From Frankia alni ACN14a (GTDB taxonomy: Bacteria; Actinomycetota; Actinomycetes; Frankiales; Frankiaceae): a stretch of 64,000 nt of DNA. The stretch covers positions 3,094,962-3,158,961 of the forward strand of contig NC_008278.1 of NCBI RefSeq assembly GCF_000058485.1. The letters run 5' to 3'. Both the position numbers and the translations under genes were made by a program. This document shows, piece by piece, positions 1 through 8,844 of this stretch. Position 1 is the stretch's first letter, and the number at the start of each line of letters is the position of its first letter. The notes below the pieces were generated by a model that made no database searches, was not told the origin of the DNA, and saw nothing but the letters and a program-made list of their open reading frames with translations.

Positions 1-491
1 GGAGCAGGAGGTGGATCGGCTCGCCGAGCAACGCCGTGGTTCCGATCTCCGCCGCGCCGCCACGGCCGGCGCTGGGTCGACCCGCGCCGGGAGTGCGTCG
101 AGGCGCCGCCCCCGCGTGCGAGGCCGAGCGGTGAATGTCCTCGCCGGCCCGCCCGGATCGACGAGGGGCACCAGGCAGTCCCGGCAGGCCCAGGAGACGG
201 GCGGCCGCTCAGGTGGCAGACGACGGCGTCGGGCCGCCCGACCAGCGCAGCCCGAAGGGGACCGCGCAGCGGGTGCGCGGTGGGGAGCAGGACCGTACCG
301 CGGAACGGGATGGACCAGCCGGCGTCTCGAATCAGGCGATCGAGGTGCCGTCGGGTCATGCCCGCTTGCCGGAGCTGCGCCCAGGTGAGCATGCCGTCCT
401 GGCGCAGGGCCAGGTGACGCAGCGAGTGCGGGAGCGTGGGAAGGTCCACCCGCCCAGCCTGGCCCGTGGTCGGGCCGCCCTGCAGCGGCAT
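1..491 (-). pseudogene. Broken AbiEi/DUF559-type N-terminal fragment
   Basis: Read on the minus strand from the ATG at 491, the first ~90 codons give a coherent winged-helix-like segment: LTWAQLRQAGMTRRHLDRL, then a segment containing GWSIPFRGTVLLPTAHPLR, ending VVCHLS. This resembles the N-terminal domain of AbiEi-type antitoxins and related actinobacterial DUF559 proteins. After VVCHLS the frame loses sense, while the expected continuation (AARLLGLPGLPG) sits in a neighbouring frame near 215. A frameshift or decay is therefore likely. The C-terminal half lies beyond the window start, so I cannot tell whether a nuclease domain follows. The family call is from memory of the motif; the frame break is seen directly. 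Confidence 0.45.
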
Positions 492-500
492 CGGCCAATC

Positions 501-670
501 TGTGGACGAGCCGGTGCCCTGTGGACGAGCCGGTGCCCTGTGGACGAGCCCGGTGCCCTGTGGACGAGCCGGTGCCCTGTGGACGAGCCTGCGTCCTGTG
601 GGTGAGCCGGCGTCCTGTGGGTGAGCCGACGCCCTGGGATGAGCCGACGTCCTGGGGTGAGCCGACATCC
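501..670. repeat. 19-nt tandem repeat, about nine copies
   Basis: The unit is about TGTGGACGAGCCGGTGCCC and repeats head to tail. The first four copies are nearly identical (one has an extra C); later copies drift to TGTGGGTGAGCCGACGCCC and TGGGATGAGCCGACGTCC. A 19-nt period is not a multiple of three and there are no spacers, so this is neither a coding repeat nor a CRISPR array. It lies just upstream of the broken minus-strand gene. Confidence 0.85.
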
Positions 671-778
671 TGTCCTGCGGAGGCCGTCTGCGGGCCGCGC
701 GGCCTGCAGACAGATGCGGCCCGCCGAGGAGGCTGCCAGGCTCGGAGCCTGTTTGTAGTCGGGTGGCTACAGAATCGT

Positions 779-829
779 GCCGAGGTTTGGGCACGGTTTT
801 CTGCTCCGAAACCGTGTCTAACCCTCGGC
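779..829. terminator. 21-bp imperfect hairpin in an A/T-richer island
   Basis: Arms 779-799 and 809-829 match at 18 of 21 positions around a 9-nt loop (800-808). In a plus-strand transcript two of the three mismatches become G-U pairs, so the stem is best as plus-strand RNA. There is no clear U tract. It lies about 280 nt beyond the stop of the minus-strand FtsX gene. It could be a terminator, a regulatory RNA element or the remnant of a mobile-element end. Confidence 0.5.
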
Positions 830-894
830 ATGATTTGGCATGTTTGTGGCTGGGTTTCTCGGCGGGTGGGTGACGGTGGGGCTGGCCGGGCGTT

Positions 895-1010
895 CAGATG
901 GCGGGTGGGTCAGGGCGCGGCCGGGCGGGTCGGGGCATGGCGGGCGGGTCGGGTCGGGGCCGTGGCGGGCGGGTCGGGGCGTGGCGTGGCGGGCGGGTCG
1001 GGGCGCTGTG
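895..1010. repeat. G-rich tandem repeat
   Basis: Four to five imperfect copies of a unit close to GGCGGGCGGGTCGGGGC, with short variable joins. The plus strand has dense runs of G that could favour quadruplex structure. No gene is supported here. It lies between the FtsX stop and the hairpin at 779-829. Confidence 0.7.
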
Positions 1011-1111
1011 CGATCCAGCGTGAGGTCGCCAGGAGGCCGCGCGAGCTGGGCGGGGCGCGGCTGCGCGGACCTCCTGCGGCTGGGGTGGCGCCGGCGCCGC
1101 TGGCCGCCGGG

Positions 1112-3643
1112 TCAGGTGGCGGAGATGGCGCGCAGGACGTCCATGCGGGCGGCGCGGCGGGCGGGGAAGACGGCGGCGAGGATGCCGAGCAGGACACCGA
1201 CGACGATGACGATGATGATGGTCGGGACCGGGTAGGCGAACGTGCTGATGCCCTGGGAGGCCAGGGCCTTCGTGAGGGCCCAGCCGAAGATGCTGCCCAC
1301 GGCGACACCGAGCACGGCGCCGAAGACGGAGATGATCGTCGACTCCATGACGACCATGGCCCGCATCTGCCCGCGACTCATGCCGACGGCGCGCAGCAGT
1401 CCGATCTCCCGGGTCCGTTCGATCACGGACAGGGCGAGCGTGTTCACGATGCCGAACAGTGCGATGATCACCGCGAGGGTCAGCAGGACGTAGATGAAGC
1501 CCAGGAGCTGGTCGATCTGCTTCTCCTGCTGGGCGACGAACTCCGACTGGTCGCGCACCTCCACGGTGGCATAGGGCCTGACGATCTTGTTGATCTCGGC
1601 GCGCACGGCGGCGGGGTCGGCTCCATCGGCGCGTTTGACCAGCACGAACAGGTCGAGATCGTCGGTGTTGTGTCGGGCGAACTGGCCGGTCGAGATGATC
1701 CACGAGCCGGCCACCTGGCTCTTCTTGTACGTCCCGGCGACGGTGAGGTCCTGGGTGCCGTCGGGGAAGGTGACGGGGATCTTCTGCCCGACGCCGAGGT
1801 GGCGGTCGGCGGCGACGTCGTCATCCACGAGGATCGTGCCGTCGCCGAGGCCGCGGAGGTCACCGGCGACCTTCTTGAGGGCCAGCACCTTGGGCAGGCC
1901 GGCCGGATCCCCGGCGAGCACCTGGGCGTCGCGCCCGCCGACCTTCGCCAGGCCGCCGCGCAGCCCGGTCGCGACCTCGATGCCGGGCTTGCCGGCCAGA
2001 TCGCGCGCCACCTGCCCGCTGAAGCCCTGGCCGAAGCCCTGGGTGGTCAGGAAGAAGTCGGCGCCGAGACTGTCCTGCACGGTCGTGCGTACCGACTCCT
2101 TGATCGACTGGCCGAGGATGGAGAAGGCGCTGACCAGCGCTAGTCCGATCATGAGGGCGGAGGCCGTCGAGGAGGTGCGTCGCGGGTTGCGCATCGCGTT
2201 CTCCCGGCCGAGCCGGCCCGTGGTGCCGAACAGCGAGACGAACGGCGCGCCGAGCACCCGGATGATCGGGCCGGACAACAGCGGCGACAGGGTGGCGATG
2301 CCGAGGAAGATCCCCGCGGCACCGGCTCCCACGGCGGTGGCTCCCGACTTGCCCGCCGACGCGGTCCCGAGGACGAGCAGCAGCACCCCGAGCGCCGTGA
2401 GGGCGGTCCCGGCGACGGCCCGGGTGCGCAGCGAGCGCGTCGGCAGCACATAGGACTCCCGCATCGCCGCGATCGGTGGCACGGACGCCGCCTTGCGCGC
2501 CGGCACGAAGGCCGCGGCCGAGGTGATCACGACTCCCACGGCGTAGGCGGCGATGATCGTACGCGCCTCGAAGACCAGCGAGCCGCTGGGTAGATCCACC
2601 CCGAACGCCCCGACGGCCGCCCGGAGCAGCACGGCGAGCCCCGCGCCGAACAGCAGACCCACGCTCGCCCCGGCGAAACCGACCAGAGCTGCCTCGACCT
2701 GCAGCGAGATCTGTACCTGACGCCGGCTCGCGCCGATCGCCCGCAGCAGCGCCAGCTCCCGCACCCGCTGCGCCACCAGCATGGTGAACGTGTTGAAGAT
2801 GATGAACGCGCCGACGAACACCGAGATCGCCGCGAAGATCAGCAGGAAGGTCGAGAAGCCGCTGATCGCCTGCTGCACGGCGCTGGCGTTCTCCTCCGAC
2901 AGCTGCGTGCCGGTGATCGCCTCGACGCCGGCGGGGAGCACGGCGGCGACCCGCGCGCGCAGCTCCGACTGGCCCAGGCCGGGGACGGCCGCCAGGTGGA
3001 TGGAGCTGAACTGGCCAGGGGCCAGCAGCACCCGTTGGGCGGTGGCGGTGTCGAACGCGGTCACGGCGGCACCGCCGAGGCTGTCCTGCCCGGCCACCCG
3101 GAACGTGCCGACCAGCGTGTACGTCGTCGGTGCGCCCTTGGTCTGCACGGAGACCCGCGTTCCGAGGACGAGATGAAGGTCCCTCGCCGTCGCCCGATCC
3201 ACCGCGATCTCGCCTGGCCCCGGGGCGTGGCCCTCGGCGAGTTGCTCGGGCGCGGTCGGCTGGCCGCCCGTCCAGTTCGTGCCCCGCCCCGGCGCCCCGC
3301 CCTCCTTCGCCGGCTTGCCGGTCCGTGGGTTGATGAGCACCGCCTGGCCGTCGACCGACCCGACAGCCGCCCGCACCCCGTCGACCCTGGCCACGGAGTC
3401 GAGGATCGACGCGGGCAGCGGCGGTCGGCCGGCGTCGCTCGTCGGGTCGATCTGGTTGACCGCCCGGACCGCGACGCTGACGTTCTTGTTGATGTCGGCG
3501 AACAGGGTGTTGAAGGTCCGGTTGAGCGTGTCCGTCAGGACCAGGGTGCCGGTGACGAAGCTCACGCCGACGACGACCGCCAGCATGGACAGGGCCAGCC
3601 GGATCTTGCGGGCCAGCAGGCTCTTGAGGGTGGCGCGCAGCAT
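1112..3643 (-). CDS. FtsX/MacB-type ABC transporter permease
   Basis: 843 aa. The start MLRATLKSLLARK is an ATG four bases after the stop of the ATPase gene. An N-terminal membrane anchor (about residues 17-37) is followed by a large extracellular domain. Then come three helices of the first FtsX core, which contains the characteristic RELALLRAIGASRRQ motif near 315. A middle helix pair precedes a second periplasmic domain and a second FtsX core with REIGLLRAVGMSRGQ. This duplicated architecture is standard for actinobacterial MacB/LolE-like permeases that work by mechanotransmission rather than substrate passage. The substrate is not evident. It surely pairs with the ATPase encoded immediately upstream. 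Confidence 0.93.
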   Translation of the reverse strand: MLRATLKSLLARKIRLALSMLAVVVGVSFVTGTLVLTDTLNRTFNTLFADINKNVSVAVRAVNQIDPTSDAGRPPLPASILDSVARVDGVRAAVGSVDGQAVLINPRTGKPAKEGGAPGRGTNWTGGQPTAPEQLAEGHAPGPGEIAVDRATARDLHLVLGTRVSVQTKGAPTTYTLVGTFRVAGQDSLGGAAVTAFDTATAQRVLLAPGQFSSIHLAAVPGLGQSELRARVAAVLPAGVEAITGTQLSEENASAVQQAISGFSTFLLIFAAISVFVGAFIIFNTFTMLVAQRVRELALLRAIGASRRQVQISLQVEAALVGFAGASVGLLFGAGLAVLLRAAVGAFGVDLPSGSLVFEARTIIAAYAVGVVITSAAAFVPARKAASVPPIAAMRESYVLPTRSLRTRAVAGTALTALGVLLLVLGTASAGKSGATAVGAGAAGIFLGIATLSPLLSGPIIRVLGAPFVSLFGTTGRLGRENAMRNPRRTSSTASALMIGLALVSAFSILGQSIKESVRTTVQDSLGADFFLTTQGFGQGFSGQVARDLAGKPGIEVATGLRGGLAKVGGRDAQVLAGDPAGLPKVLALKKVAGDLRGLGDGTILVDDDVAADRHLGVGQKIPVTFPDGTQDLTVAGTYKKSQVAGSWIISTGQFARHNTDDLDLFVLVKRADGADPAAVRAEINKIVRPYATVEVRDQSEFVAQQEKQIDQLLGFIYVLLTLAVIIALFGIVNTLALSVIERTREIGLLRAVGMSRGQMRAMVVMESTIISVFGAVLGVAVGSIFGWALTKALASQGISTFAYPVPTIIIVIVVGVLLGILAAVFPARRAARMDVLRAISAT

Positions 3644-3647
3644 CGGC

Positions 3648-5177
3648 TCAGGCCCAGCCCGCCGACCCGGGCCCGTCCGCCCGGTAGCCGCGTGGGGCGC
3701 TCTGTCCGTCCGTGGAGCCGTAGCCGTCCGAGGAGCCGTAGCTGCCCGGAGCGCCGTAGCCCTCCGGGGGACCGTAGCCGTCCGGAGGACCGTAGCCGTC
3801 CGGGGAGCCGTAGCCGTCCGGCTCGTCGTCATCACGTGGGCCGGTGGGGCGCGGTAGCGGTCGGCGCCGCGGGTCACCCGCCGGCCCCCCGTAGCGGCCG
3901 CCGCCCGGGCCGCTCCCGTCCAGCGGCCCGGTCTCGGGCCCGGGGACGGGGGCGAACTCGCCGGTGAACGGCTCGGCGTAGCGGCCGTCGTAGGACGCTG
4001 GTCGGGCCGCCCGGCCGTCATTGCCGTAGCGCTGGTCGGGATAGTCGTAGTCGCCGTAGGGGTCGTCGTCGCCTGCCGGGTAGCCCCGAGGGCGGGGCGT
4101 CGCGTCGTAGCCGTCCTGGCGGGCACGGCCGCCCTGACGCTCGCGATCCGCGGGACGCGCGTGGCGGTCCCGGCCGTCGTGGCGGCCCCGGCCGTCGTGG
4201 TCGTCCCGGTGGTCGTGGCCGTCCCGGTCGTCGTAGGCGCCCGCTTCGCCGGCCGCGTCGGCGCCGTCGGGAAGCAGGCCTCGCTGGGCGGCGTCGAGGT
4301 GCTTCATCCGGTCGAGCACCTCGTCCGCGGTGGGTCGCTCGATCGCGTCGACGAGTCGGCCGTCCGCGAGGAAGATCACCTCGTCGGAGTAGGAGGCCGC
4401 GGTGGCATCGTGCGTCACCATGACGATCGTCTGGCCGAGCTCGGTGACCGAGTCCCGCAGGAACGACAGCACCTCGGCGCCCGAGCGGGAGTCCAGGTTG
4501 CCGGTCGGCTCGTCGGCGAAGATGATCTCGGGTCGGGTGACGAGGGCGCGCGCGCAGGCGACCCGCTGCTGCTGGCCGCCCGAGAGCTCGCTCGGCCGGT
4601 GCCCCAGCCGGGGGGCGAGGCCGACCGCGTCGACGACGGTGCGCATCCACGCCTGGTCCGGGGAGCGGCCCGCGATGCTCAGCGGCAGCGTGATGTTCTC
4701 CGCCGCGGTCAGCGTCGGCAGCAGGTTGAACTGCTGGAAGATGAAGCCGATCCGGTCCCGGCGCAGGCGGGTGAGCTCCTTGTCCGACAGCCGGGACAGG
4801 TCGACGTCGCCGATGAACACCCGCCCGCGGGTCACCGTGTCCAGACCGGCCAGGCAGTGCATGAGCGTGGACTTCCCCGAACCCGACGGCCCCATGATCG
4901 CCGTGAAGCGGCCGCGCGGGAAGTCCAGGTCGATCCCGCGCAGCGCGGTGACGGTCGTGTCCCCGGTGCCGTAGATCTTCGTCAGCCGGTCGGCGCGCGC
5001 CGCCGGGACCATGCCTCCCGCGCCGCCGCCGGGACCGCCCACGACGCCGGCGGCGGGCTGCTCGCGGCGATCGGCCCCGCGCTCGGCGGTCCGCGCCACC
5101 CGCTGCGGGCGACCGGCCGGAGCGCCCCGGCCCGCGTCCCGCCTCCCGCCTGGGGATGATCCGGTCCGTCGGGCCAT
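3648..5177 (-). CDS. ABC transporter ATP-binding protein with long disordered tail
   Basis: 509 aa from ATG at 5177, chosen because AGGAGAGGA lies about 7 nt upstream. A poorly conserved ~55-residue N-terminus precedes an ordinary LolD/MacB-class ATPase: Walker A GPSGSGKST (96-104), signature LSGGQQQ (198-204) and Walker B IIFADE (218-223) followed by the D-loop. After about residue 300 the protein becomes a ~200-residue low-complexity tail: first rich in Asp, His, Arg and Gly, then in Pro and Gly, finally repeats like DGYGPPDGYGPPEGYG. That tail is unusual for the family and may mediate self-association or binding. The permease follows after 4 nt. A Met at 56 (MVPAARADRL) is the alternative, family-length start. 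Confidence 0.92.
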   Translation of the reverse strand: MARRTGSSPGGRRDAGRGAPAGRPQRVARTAERGADRREQPAAGVVGGPGGGAGGMVPAARADRLTKIYGTGDTTVTALRGIDLDFPRGRFTAIMGPSGSGKSTLMHCLAGLDTVTRGRVFIGDVDLSRLSDKELTRLRRDRIGFIFQQFNLLPTLTAAENITLPLSIAGRSPDQAWMRTVVDAVGLAPRLGHRPSELSGGQQQRVACARALVTRPEIIFADEPTGNLDSRSGAEVLSFLRDSVTELGQTIVMVTHDATAASYSDEVIFLADGRLVDAIERPTADEVLDRMKHLDAAQRGLLPDGADAAGEAGAYDDRDGHDHRDDHDGRGRHDGRDRHARPADRERQGGRARQDGYDATPRPRGYPAGDDDPYGDYDYPDQRYGNDGRAARPASYDGRYAEPFTGEFAPVPGPETGPLDGSGPGGGRYGGPAGDPRRRPLPRPTGPRDDDEPDGYGSPDGYGPPDGYGPPEGYGAPGSYGSSDGYGSTDGQSAPRGYRADGPGSAGWA

Positions 5178-5460
5178 CGTGATGTCCTCTCCTCGCGAGC
5201 TCGGCGCGTCTGCCGATGCCCCTGCCCGCCGCCGGGTACAGGGCCCGTCCCATCGTCCTCTGTCGGTGTTTCGGTGCGCGGACTGGCACGCGTCGCGGGG
5301 CTCGCCTGCCGGCCGCCCGGCCCGGACGACCTCGATCGCGCCGTCGGAGTCCCCAACGACCGAGTGATGATCCGCATCTCGGGATCGATCCGGAATCCCC
5401 GACAACCCCTCCCATCGACGTTCCCGTCCTCGCCCGCGTGCGGTGTCCTCCCGGCGGCCG

Positions 5461-6447
5461 TCAGCCGTCCGCCTCGCAGACGGTCGGGGCCGCGTCGTCG
5501 AGGGGGAGGGCGGGGGCCTGGCGCGGCAGCGGCGGGGGCGTGCCGCCGAACGCCGGGCACAGCGCCTGGTGATGGCACCAGGAGCACAGGCGGTTGGGGG
5601 TGGCCCGCCAGTCCCCGCTGCGGTGGGCCCGGTCGATCGCCGCCCACAGCGCCTCGATCCGCCGCTCGGTGGCCCGCAGGTCCGCCTCGTCCGGGGCGGC
5701 CCGCAACCAGGTGCGGTCCCCGAGGTAGTACAGGCGAAGCTCCCGGGGAATCACGCCGCGGATCCGCCACAACAGCAGGGCGTAGAACCTCATCTGGAAC
5801 ATCGCCGAAGCCTCGAACGCCGGCCCGGGCGAGCGGCCGGTCTTGTAGTCGACCACCCGCAGGGCCAGGCCCTGCGGGGTCGTGGCCTCGTCGAGCCGGT
5901 CCACGTAGCCGCGCAGCCGCAGCCCGGAGTCGAGCACGTGCTCGACGTAGAGCTCGCGGGCCGACGGGGCGAGCCGGGCCGGGTCCTCCAGCGCGAAGTA
6001 CCCGGCGAGCAGGTCGCGCGCCGAATCCAGCCAGGCGGCGAGCGCGTCCGGGCCGTCGAAGAGCGTCTCGACGGCGGGCTCCCGTTCGCGCAGCGCCTGC
6101 CAGGCCGGCTCGACGAGCGTGCGCGCCGCCTCGAGGGTCCGCCCGGCCGGCGGCAGGTCGAACAGGTTCTCCAGGACCGAGTGCACGACGGTCCCGCGGC
6201 TGGCCGCCTCGCTCGGCGGTTCGGGCAGCCGGTCGACGACGCGGAACCGGTAGCGCAGCGGGCAGTTGACGAAGTCCGCCGCCCGCGACGGGGACAGCGA
6301 GCCGATCAGCGGCCGCTCGGCACCCCGCGGCCCGCCCGGCGCTGTGGAGCCGACCAGTGCCGCGCGGCCGGCCGGCGCTGCGGGAGCGGCCGCCGACACC
6401 GGGGCGTCCCTGGATGCCGCGGAATCAGGCGGCGGCGTCGTGGTCAT
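5461..6447 (-). CDS. RecB-family PD-(D/E)XK exonuclease with FeS-type cysteines
   Basis: 328 aa. The C-terminal nuclease domain of the RecB/AddB/Cas4 type is clear: His89 (GTVVH), Asp183 (GYVDRLD) and the catalytic D-x-K at Asp200/Lys202 (VVDYKTG). Four cysteines (Cys62, Cys288, Cys291, Cys297) are placed like the iron-sulfur staple of AddB and Cas4 nucleases. The first ~48 residues are Ala/Pro-rich and poorly conserved. The likely role is a single-strand exonuclease in DNA repair. In mycobacteria the orthologue also sits next to trmI and the proteasome genes. It starts divergently from the S2P protease gene and has a leaderless-type -10 element. Confidence 0.9.
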   Translation of the reverse strand: MTTTPPPDSAASRDAPVSAAAPAAPAGRAALVGSTAPGGPRGAERPLIGSLSPSRAADFVNCPLRYRFRVVDRLPEPPSEAASRGTVVHSVLENLFDLPPAGRTLEAARTLVEPAWQALREREPAVETLFDGPDALAAWLDSARDLLAGYFALEDPARLAPSARELYVEHVLDSGLRLRGYVDRLDEATTPQGLALRVVDYKTGRSPGPAFEASAMFQMRFYALLLWRIRGVIPRELRLYYLGDRTWLRAAPDEADLRATERRIEALWAAIDRAHRSGDWRATPNRLCSWCHHQALCPAFGGTPPPLPRQAPALPLDDAAPTVCEADG

Positions 6448-6453
6448 GACCCG

Positions 6454-6459
6454 ACCCTA
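6454..6459 (-). promoter_or_regulatory. -10 hexamer for the RecB-like gene (leaderless)
   Basis: TAGGGT on the minus strand ends 6 nt before the ATG at 6447, with no Shine-Dalgarno between. Transcription would begin at or next to the start codon. Confidence 0.6.
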
Positions 6460-6687
6460 GAACCCGCCACCGACACTTTCGCCGGTCGGTCCCGGCCGGC
6501 GCCGACGGACGTGCGCGGCGGTGCGGCGGTGGCGGTCCGGTCGCCGGCGGTGCCGTCCCGGGGGACCGGCGCCGCGGGGTGCGCGGGTGGGCATCGGCGC
6601 GCCGGGGTGGCCCTGACCGGAGGCCTCCGGCACCCCCGCTGGTCACAGGCGTGGACAGGGCCGGCAGACGCGGCCGGATCTGGTCCG

Positions 6688-6693
6688 TAGCAT
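6688..6693 (+). promoter_or_regulatory. -10 hexamer for the S2P protease gene (leaderless)
   Basis: TAGCAT ends 7 nt before the ATG at 6701. No ribosome binding site lies between them. Confidence 0.55.
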
Positions 6694-6700
6694 CGGTTCC

Positions 6701-7891
6701 ATGACGGATCAGCGCGGTGGCACCGGCTCGGATGCCCATGGCGGCATGGGTGGTGCGTCGCGGCATCCGGGGGAACGCCCGTCGGGAGTCGTCATCGGGC
6801 GCATCCGCGGCGTCCCGATCATGGTGTCGCCACTCGCGCTGATCTTCGCCCTCCTGGTGGCCTACCTGCTCTCCGGCTCCATCCGGGACCGGCTGCCGAC
6901 GGCGTCGGACGGCCAGGTCCTCGCCATGGCCACGGTGATCTCCGTCGGCTTCCTGGTCTCCCTGTTGGTCCACGAGATCGGGCACTGCCTGGCCGCGCTC
7001 GCCTTCGGTCACACCGTCCGTTCGGTGACGCTGCACGGGTTCGCCGGGTTCACCGAGTTCGAGCCCGAGCCCCGCAGTCCCGGCCGCGAGTTCCTCATCG
7101 CCTTCGTCGGGCCGGCGGCCAACGGCGTGCTCGCCGGGCTGTGCTTCCTCGGCCTGCTCGGCATCGGCGGCGACACCCACGTCGGGGTCGTGCTGCGTGA
7201 TCTCGGGGTCATCAACCTGGCGCTGTTCGTGTTCAACCTGGCCCCCGGAGTGCCGCTGGACGGCGGGCGGGTGGTCATCGCCGCCGTGTGGGCGGTGACC
7301 GGGGACAAGCTGCGCGGGCTGCGGGCCGGCGCCTACGGCGGCTTCGTGGTGGCCGCCGGCATGGTCGTCTGGGGTACGACGATCTCCGGCGACAGCTTCG
7401 GCCTGTTCTACACGTATGCTCTGGCGGCGTTCCTGGCCTTCGCGGCCTTTCAGTCGCTGCGGGCGGCCCAGCTGCGGGGGCGGCTGCCGGGCCTGTCCGC
7501 CGGCCGGCTGGTGCGCCGGACGCTGCCCGTCGAGGGCGCCGTGCCGCTGGCCGAGGCCCTGCGCAGGGCGCAGGAGGTCGGCGCCACCGCCGTCGCGGTG
7601 ATCGACCGGGACGGTAATCCCATCAAGATCATGAATGGCTCGGCGGTCGACGCGCTGCCCGAGCATCGGAGGCCGTGGATGTCCGTGGACGAGGTGAGCC
7701 GGGCGATCGCGCCCGGGATGGTGCTCGACGCCGATCTGGAGGGCGAGGACCTGCTCGCCGCGGTGCAGAGCATGCCCGCCTCGGAGTACCTGGTGCTGCA
7801 GCACGGCCGGCCGGTCGGCGTGCTCGCCATGGTCGACCTGGTCGCTCGCCTCGACCCGGCCGCCGCCGCACGCATGGTGGCGCAGCGGTGA
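6701..7891 (+). CDS. Site-2 protease family (M50) membrane metalloprotease with CBS region
   Basis: 396 aa. The zinc motif HEIGH is at 91-95 inside a membrane helix, and the third metal ligand is Asp187 in APGVPLDGG, both typical of M50/SpoIVFB-type proteases. Several hydrophobic helices span about 38-60, 75-100, 133-155, 165-185 and 205-245. Residues ~285-390 form a soluble region resembling paired CBS modules (a sensor of nucleotides in related proteins). It would cleave a membrane-bound substrate such as an anti-sigma factor, but none is identifiable here. Its stop overlaps the GTG start of trmI, so the two are translationally coupled. Confidence 0.92.
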   Translation: MTDQRGGTGSDAHGGMGGASRHPGERPSGVVIGRIRGVPIMVSPLALIFALLVAYLLSGSIRDRLPTASDGQVLAMATVISVGFLVSLLVHEIGHCLAALAFGHTVRSVTLHGFAGFTEFEPEPRSPGREFLIAFVGPAANGVLAGLCFLGLLGIGGDTHVGVVLRDLGVINLALFVFNLAPGVPLDGGRVVIAAVWAVTGDKLRGLRAGAYGGFVVAAGMVVWGTTISGDSFGLFYTYALAAFLAFAAFQSLRAAQLRGRLPGLSAGRLVRRTLPVEGAVPLAEALRRAQEVGATAVAVIDRDGNPIKIMNGSAVDALPEHRRPWMSVDEVSRAIAPGMVLDADLEGEDLLAAVQSMPASEYLVLQHGRPVGVLAMVDLVARLDPAAAARMVAQR

Positions 7892-8844
7892 CCGAGCCCG
7901 ATCTCCGTCCCGGTCCCACCGGCGCGGCGCACCGCCGCGGGCCCTTCACCAAGGGCGACCGGGTGCAGCTCACCGACCCCAAGGGACGCAAGCACACCGT
8001 CGTCCTGGAACCGGGCAAGCAGTTCCACACCCACCGCGGCGCCGTCGAGCACGACGCGCTGCTAGGCCGGCCCGAGGGCATCGTCGTCACCAGCACCGGC
8101 GGCACCGACTACCTGGCGCTGCGCCCCCTGCTCGTGGACTTCGTGCTGTCGATGCCCCGCGGCGCGACGGTGGTCTATCCCAAGGACGCGGGCCAGATCG
8201 TCACGTACGCGGACATCTTCCCGGGCGCGCGCGTGCTCGAGGCCGGCGTCGGCTCGGGCGCGCTGTCCTGCTCCCTGCTGCGCACCATCGGGGACGCCGG
8301 TCGGTTGATCTCCTACGAGCGGCGGGAGGACTTCGCCGCCATCGCCCAGCGCAACATCGAGACGTTCTTCGGCGGGCCGCACCCGGCGCACACGGTGATC
8401 GTCGGCGATCTGGCCGAGACGACCGAACGGGACATCGACCGGGTCGTCCTCGACATGCTGGCGCCCTGGGACGTCGTGGACGCCGTCAGCGCGGCGCTCG
8501 TTCCCGGCGGGGTGGTCTGCGCCTACGTCGCCACGACGACGCAGCTCTCCCGCGTCGTGGAGACCCTGCGCGCGCACGGCACGTTCGCCGAGCCCGCCGC
8601 CTGGGAGACGATGATGCGGGACTGGCACGTCGAGGGCCTTGCCGTCCGCCCCGGCCACCGCATGGTCGGCCACACGGGCTTCCTGGTCACCGCGCGCCGC
8701 CTCGCCGACGGCGTCACGCCCCCGGTCCGCCGGCGCCGGCCCGCGAAGGGCGCCCTCGGCGAGCCGACGGCCACGGGACCCGCGGAGTCGGCCCCCCTGG
8801 CCGCGCCGGTGGCCGCCGAGGACGAGCCCGAGTCCGTCCCCTAG
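7888..8844 (+). CDS. trmI: tRNA (adenine-58-N1)-methyltransferase TrmI
   Basis: 318 aa from GTG at 7888, which shares bases with the upstream stop (GTGA). A small N-terminal beta domain (residues ~20-75) precedes a class I methyltransferase fold with the S-adenosylmethionine loop EAGVGSG at 118-124. The pattern matches actinobacterial TrmI (the Rv2118c family), a tetramer that methylates N1 of A58 in the T-loop of tRNAs. The last ~45 residues are Ala/Pro/Glu-rich and probably disordered. The RecB, TrmI, ARC neighbourhood is conserved in other actinomycetes, which supports the call. Confidence 0.93.
   Translation: MTEPDLRPGPTGAAHRRGPFTKGDRVQLTDPKGRKHTVVLEPGKQFHTHRGAVEHDALLGRPEGIVVTSTGGTDYLALRPLLVDFVLSMPRGATVVYPKDAGQIVTYADIFPGARVLEAGVGSGALSCSLLRTIGDAGRLISYERREDFAAIAQRNIETFFGGPHPAHTVIVGDLAETTERDIDRVVLDMLAPWDVVDAVSAALVPGGVVCAYVATTTQLSRVVETLRAHGTFAEPAAWETMMRDWHVEGLAVRPGHRMVGHTGFLVTARRLADGVTPPVRRRRPAKGALGEPTATGPAESAPLAAPVAAEDEPESVP

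Noticed and set aside
501-670. Possible CRISPR array
   Set aside because: Repeats are contiguous with no spacers, the unit is 19 nt and no cas genes are present.
521-2143. 540-codon plus-strand frame through repeats and the FtsX gene
   Set aside because: Its first part is the tandem repeat and the rest is antisense to FtsX; no protein family features.
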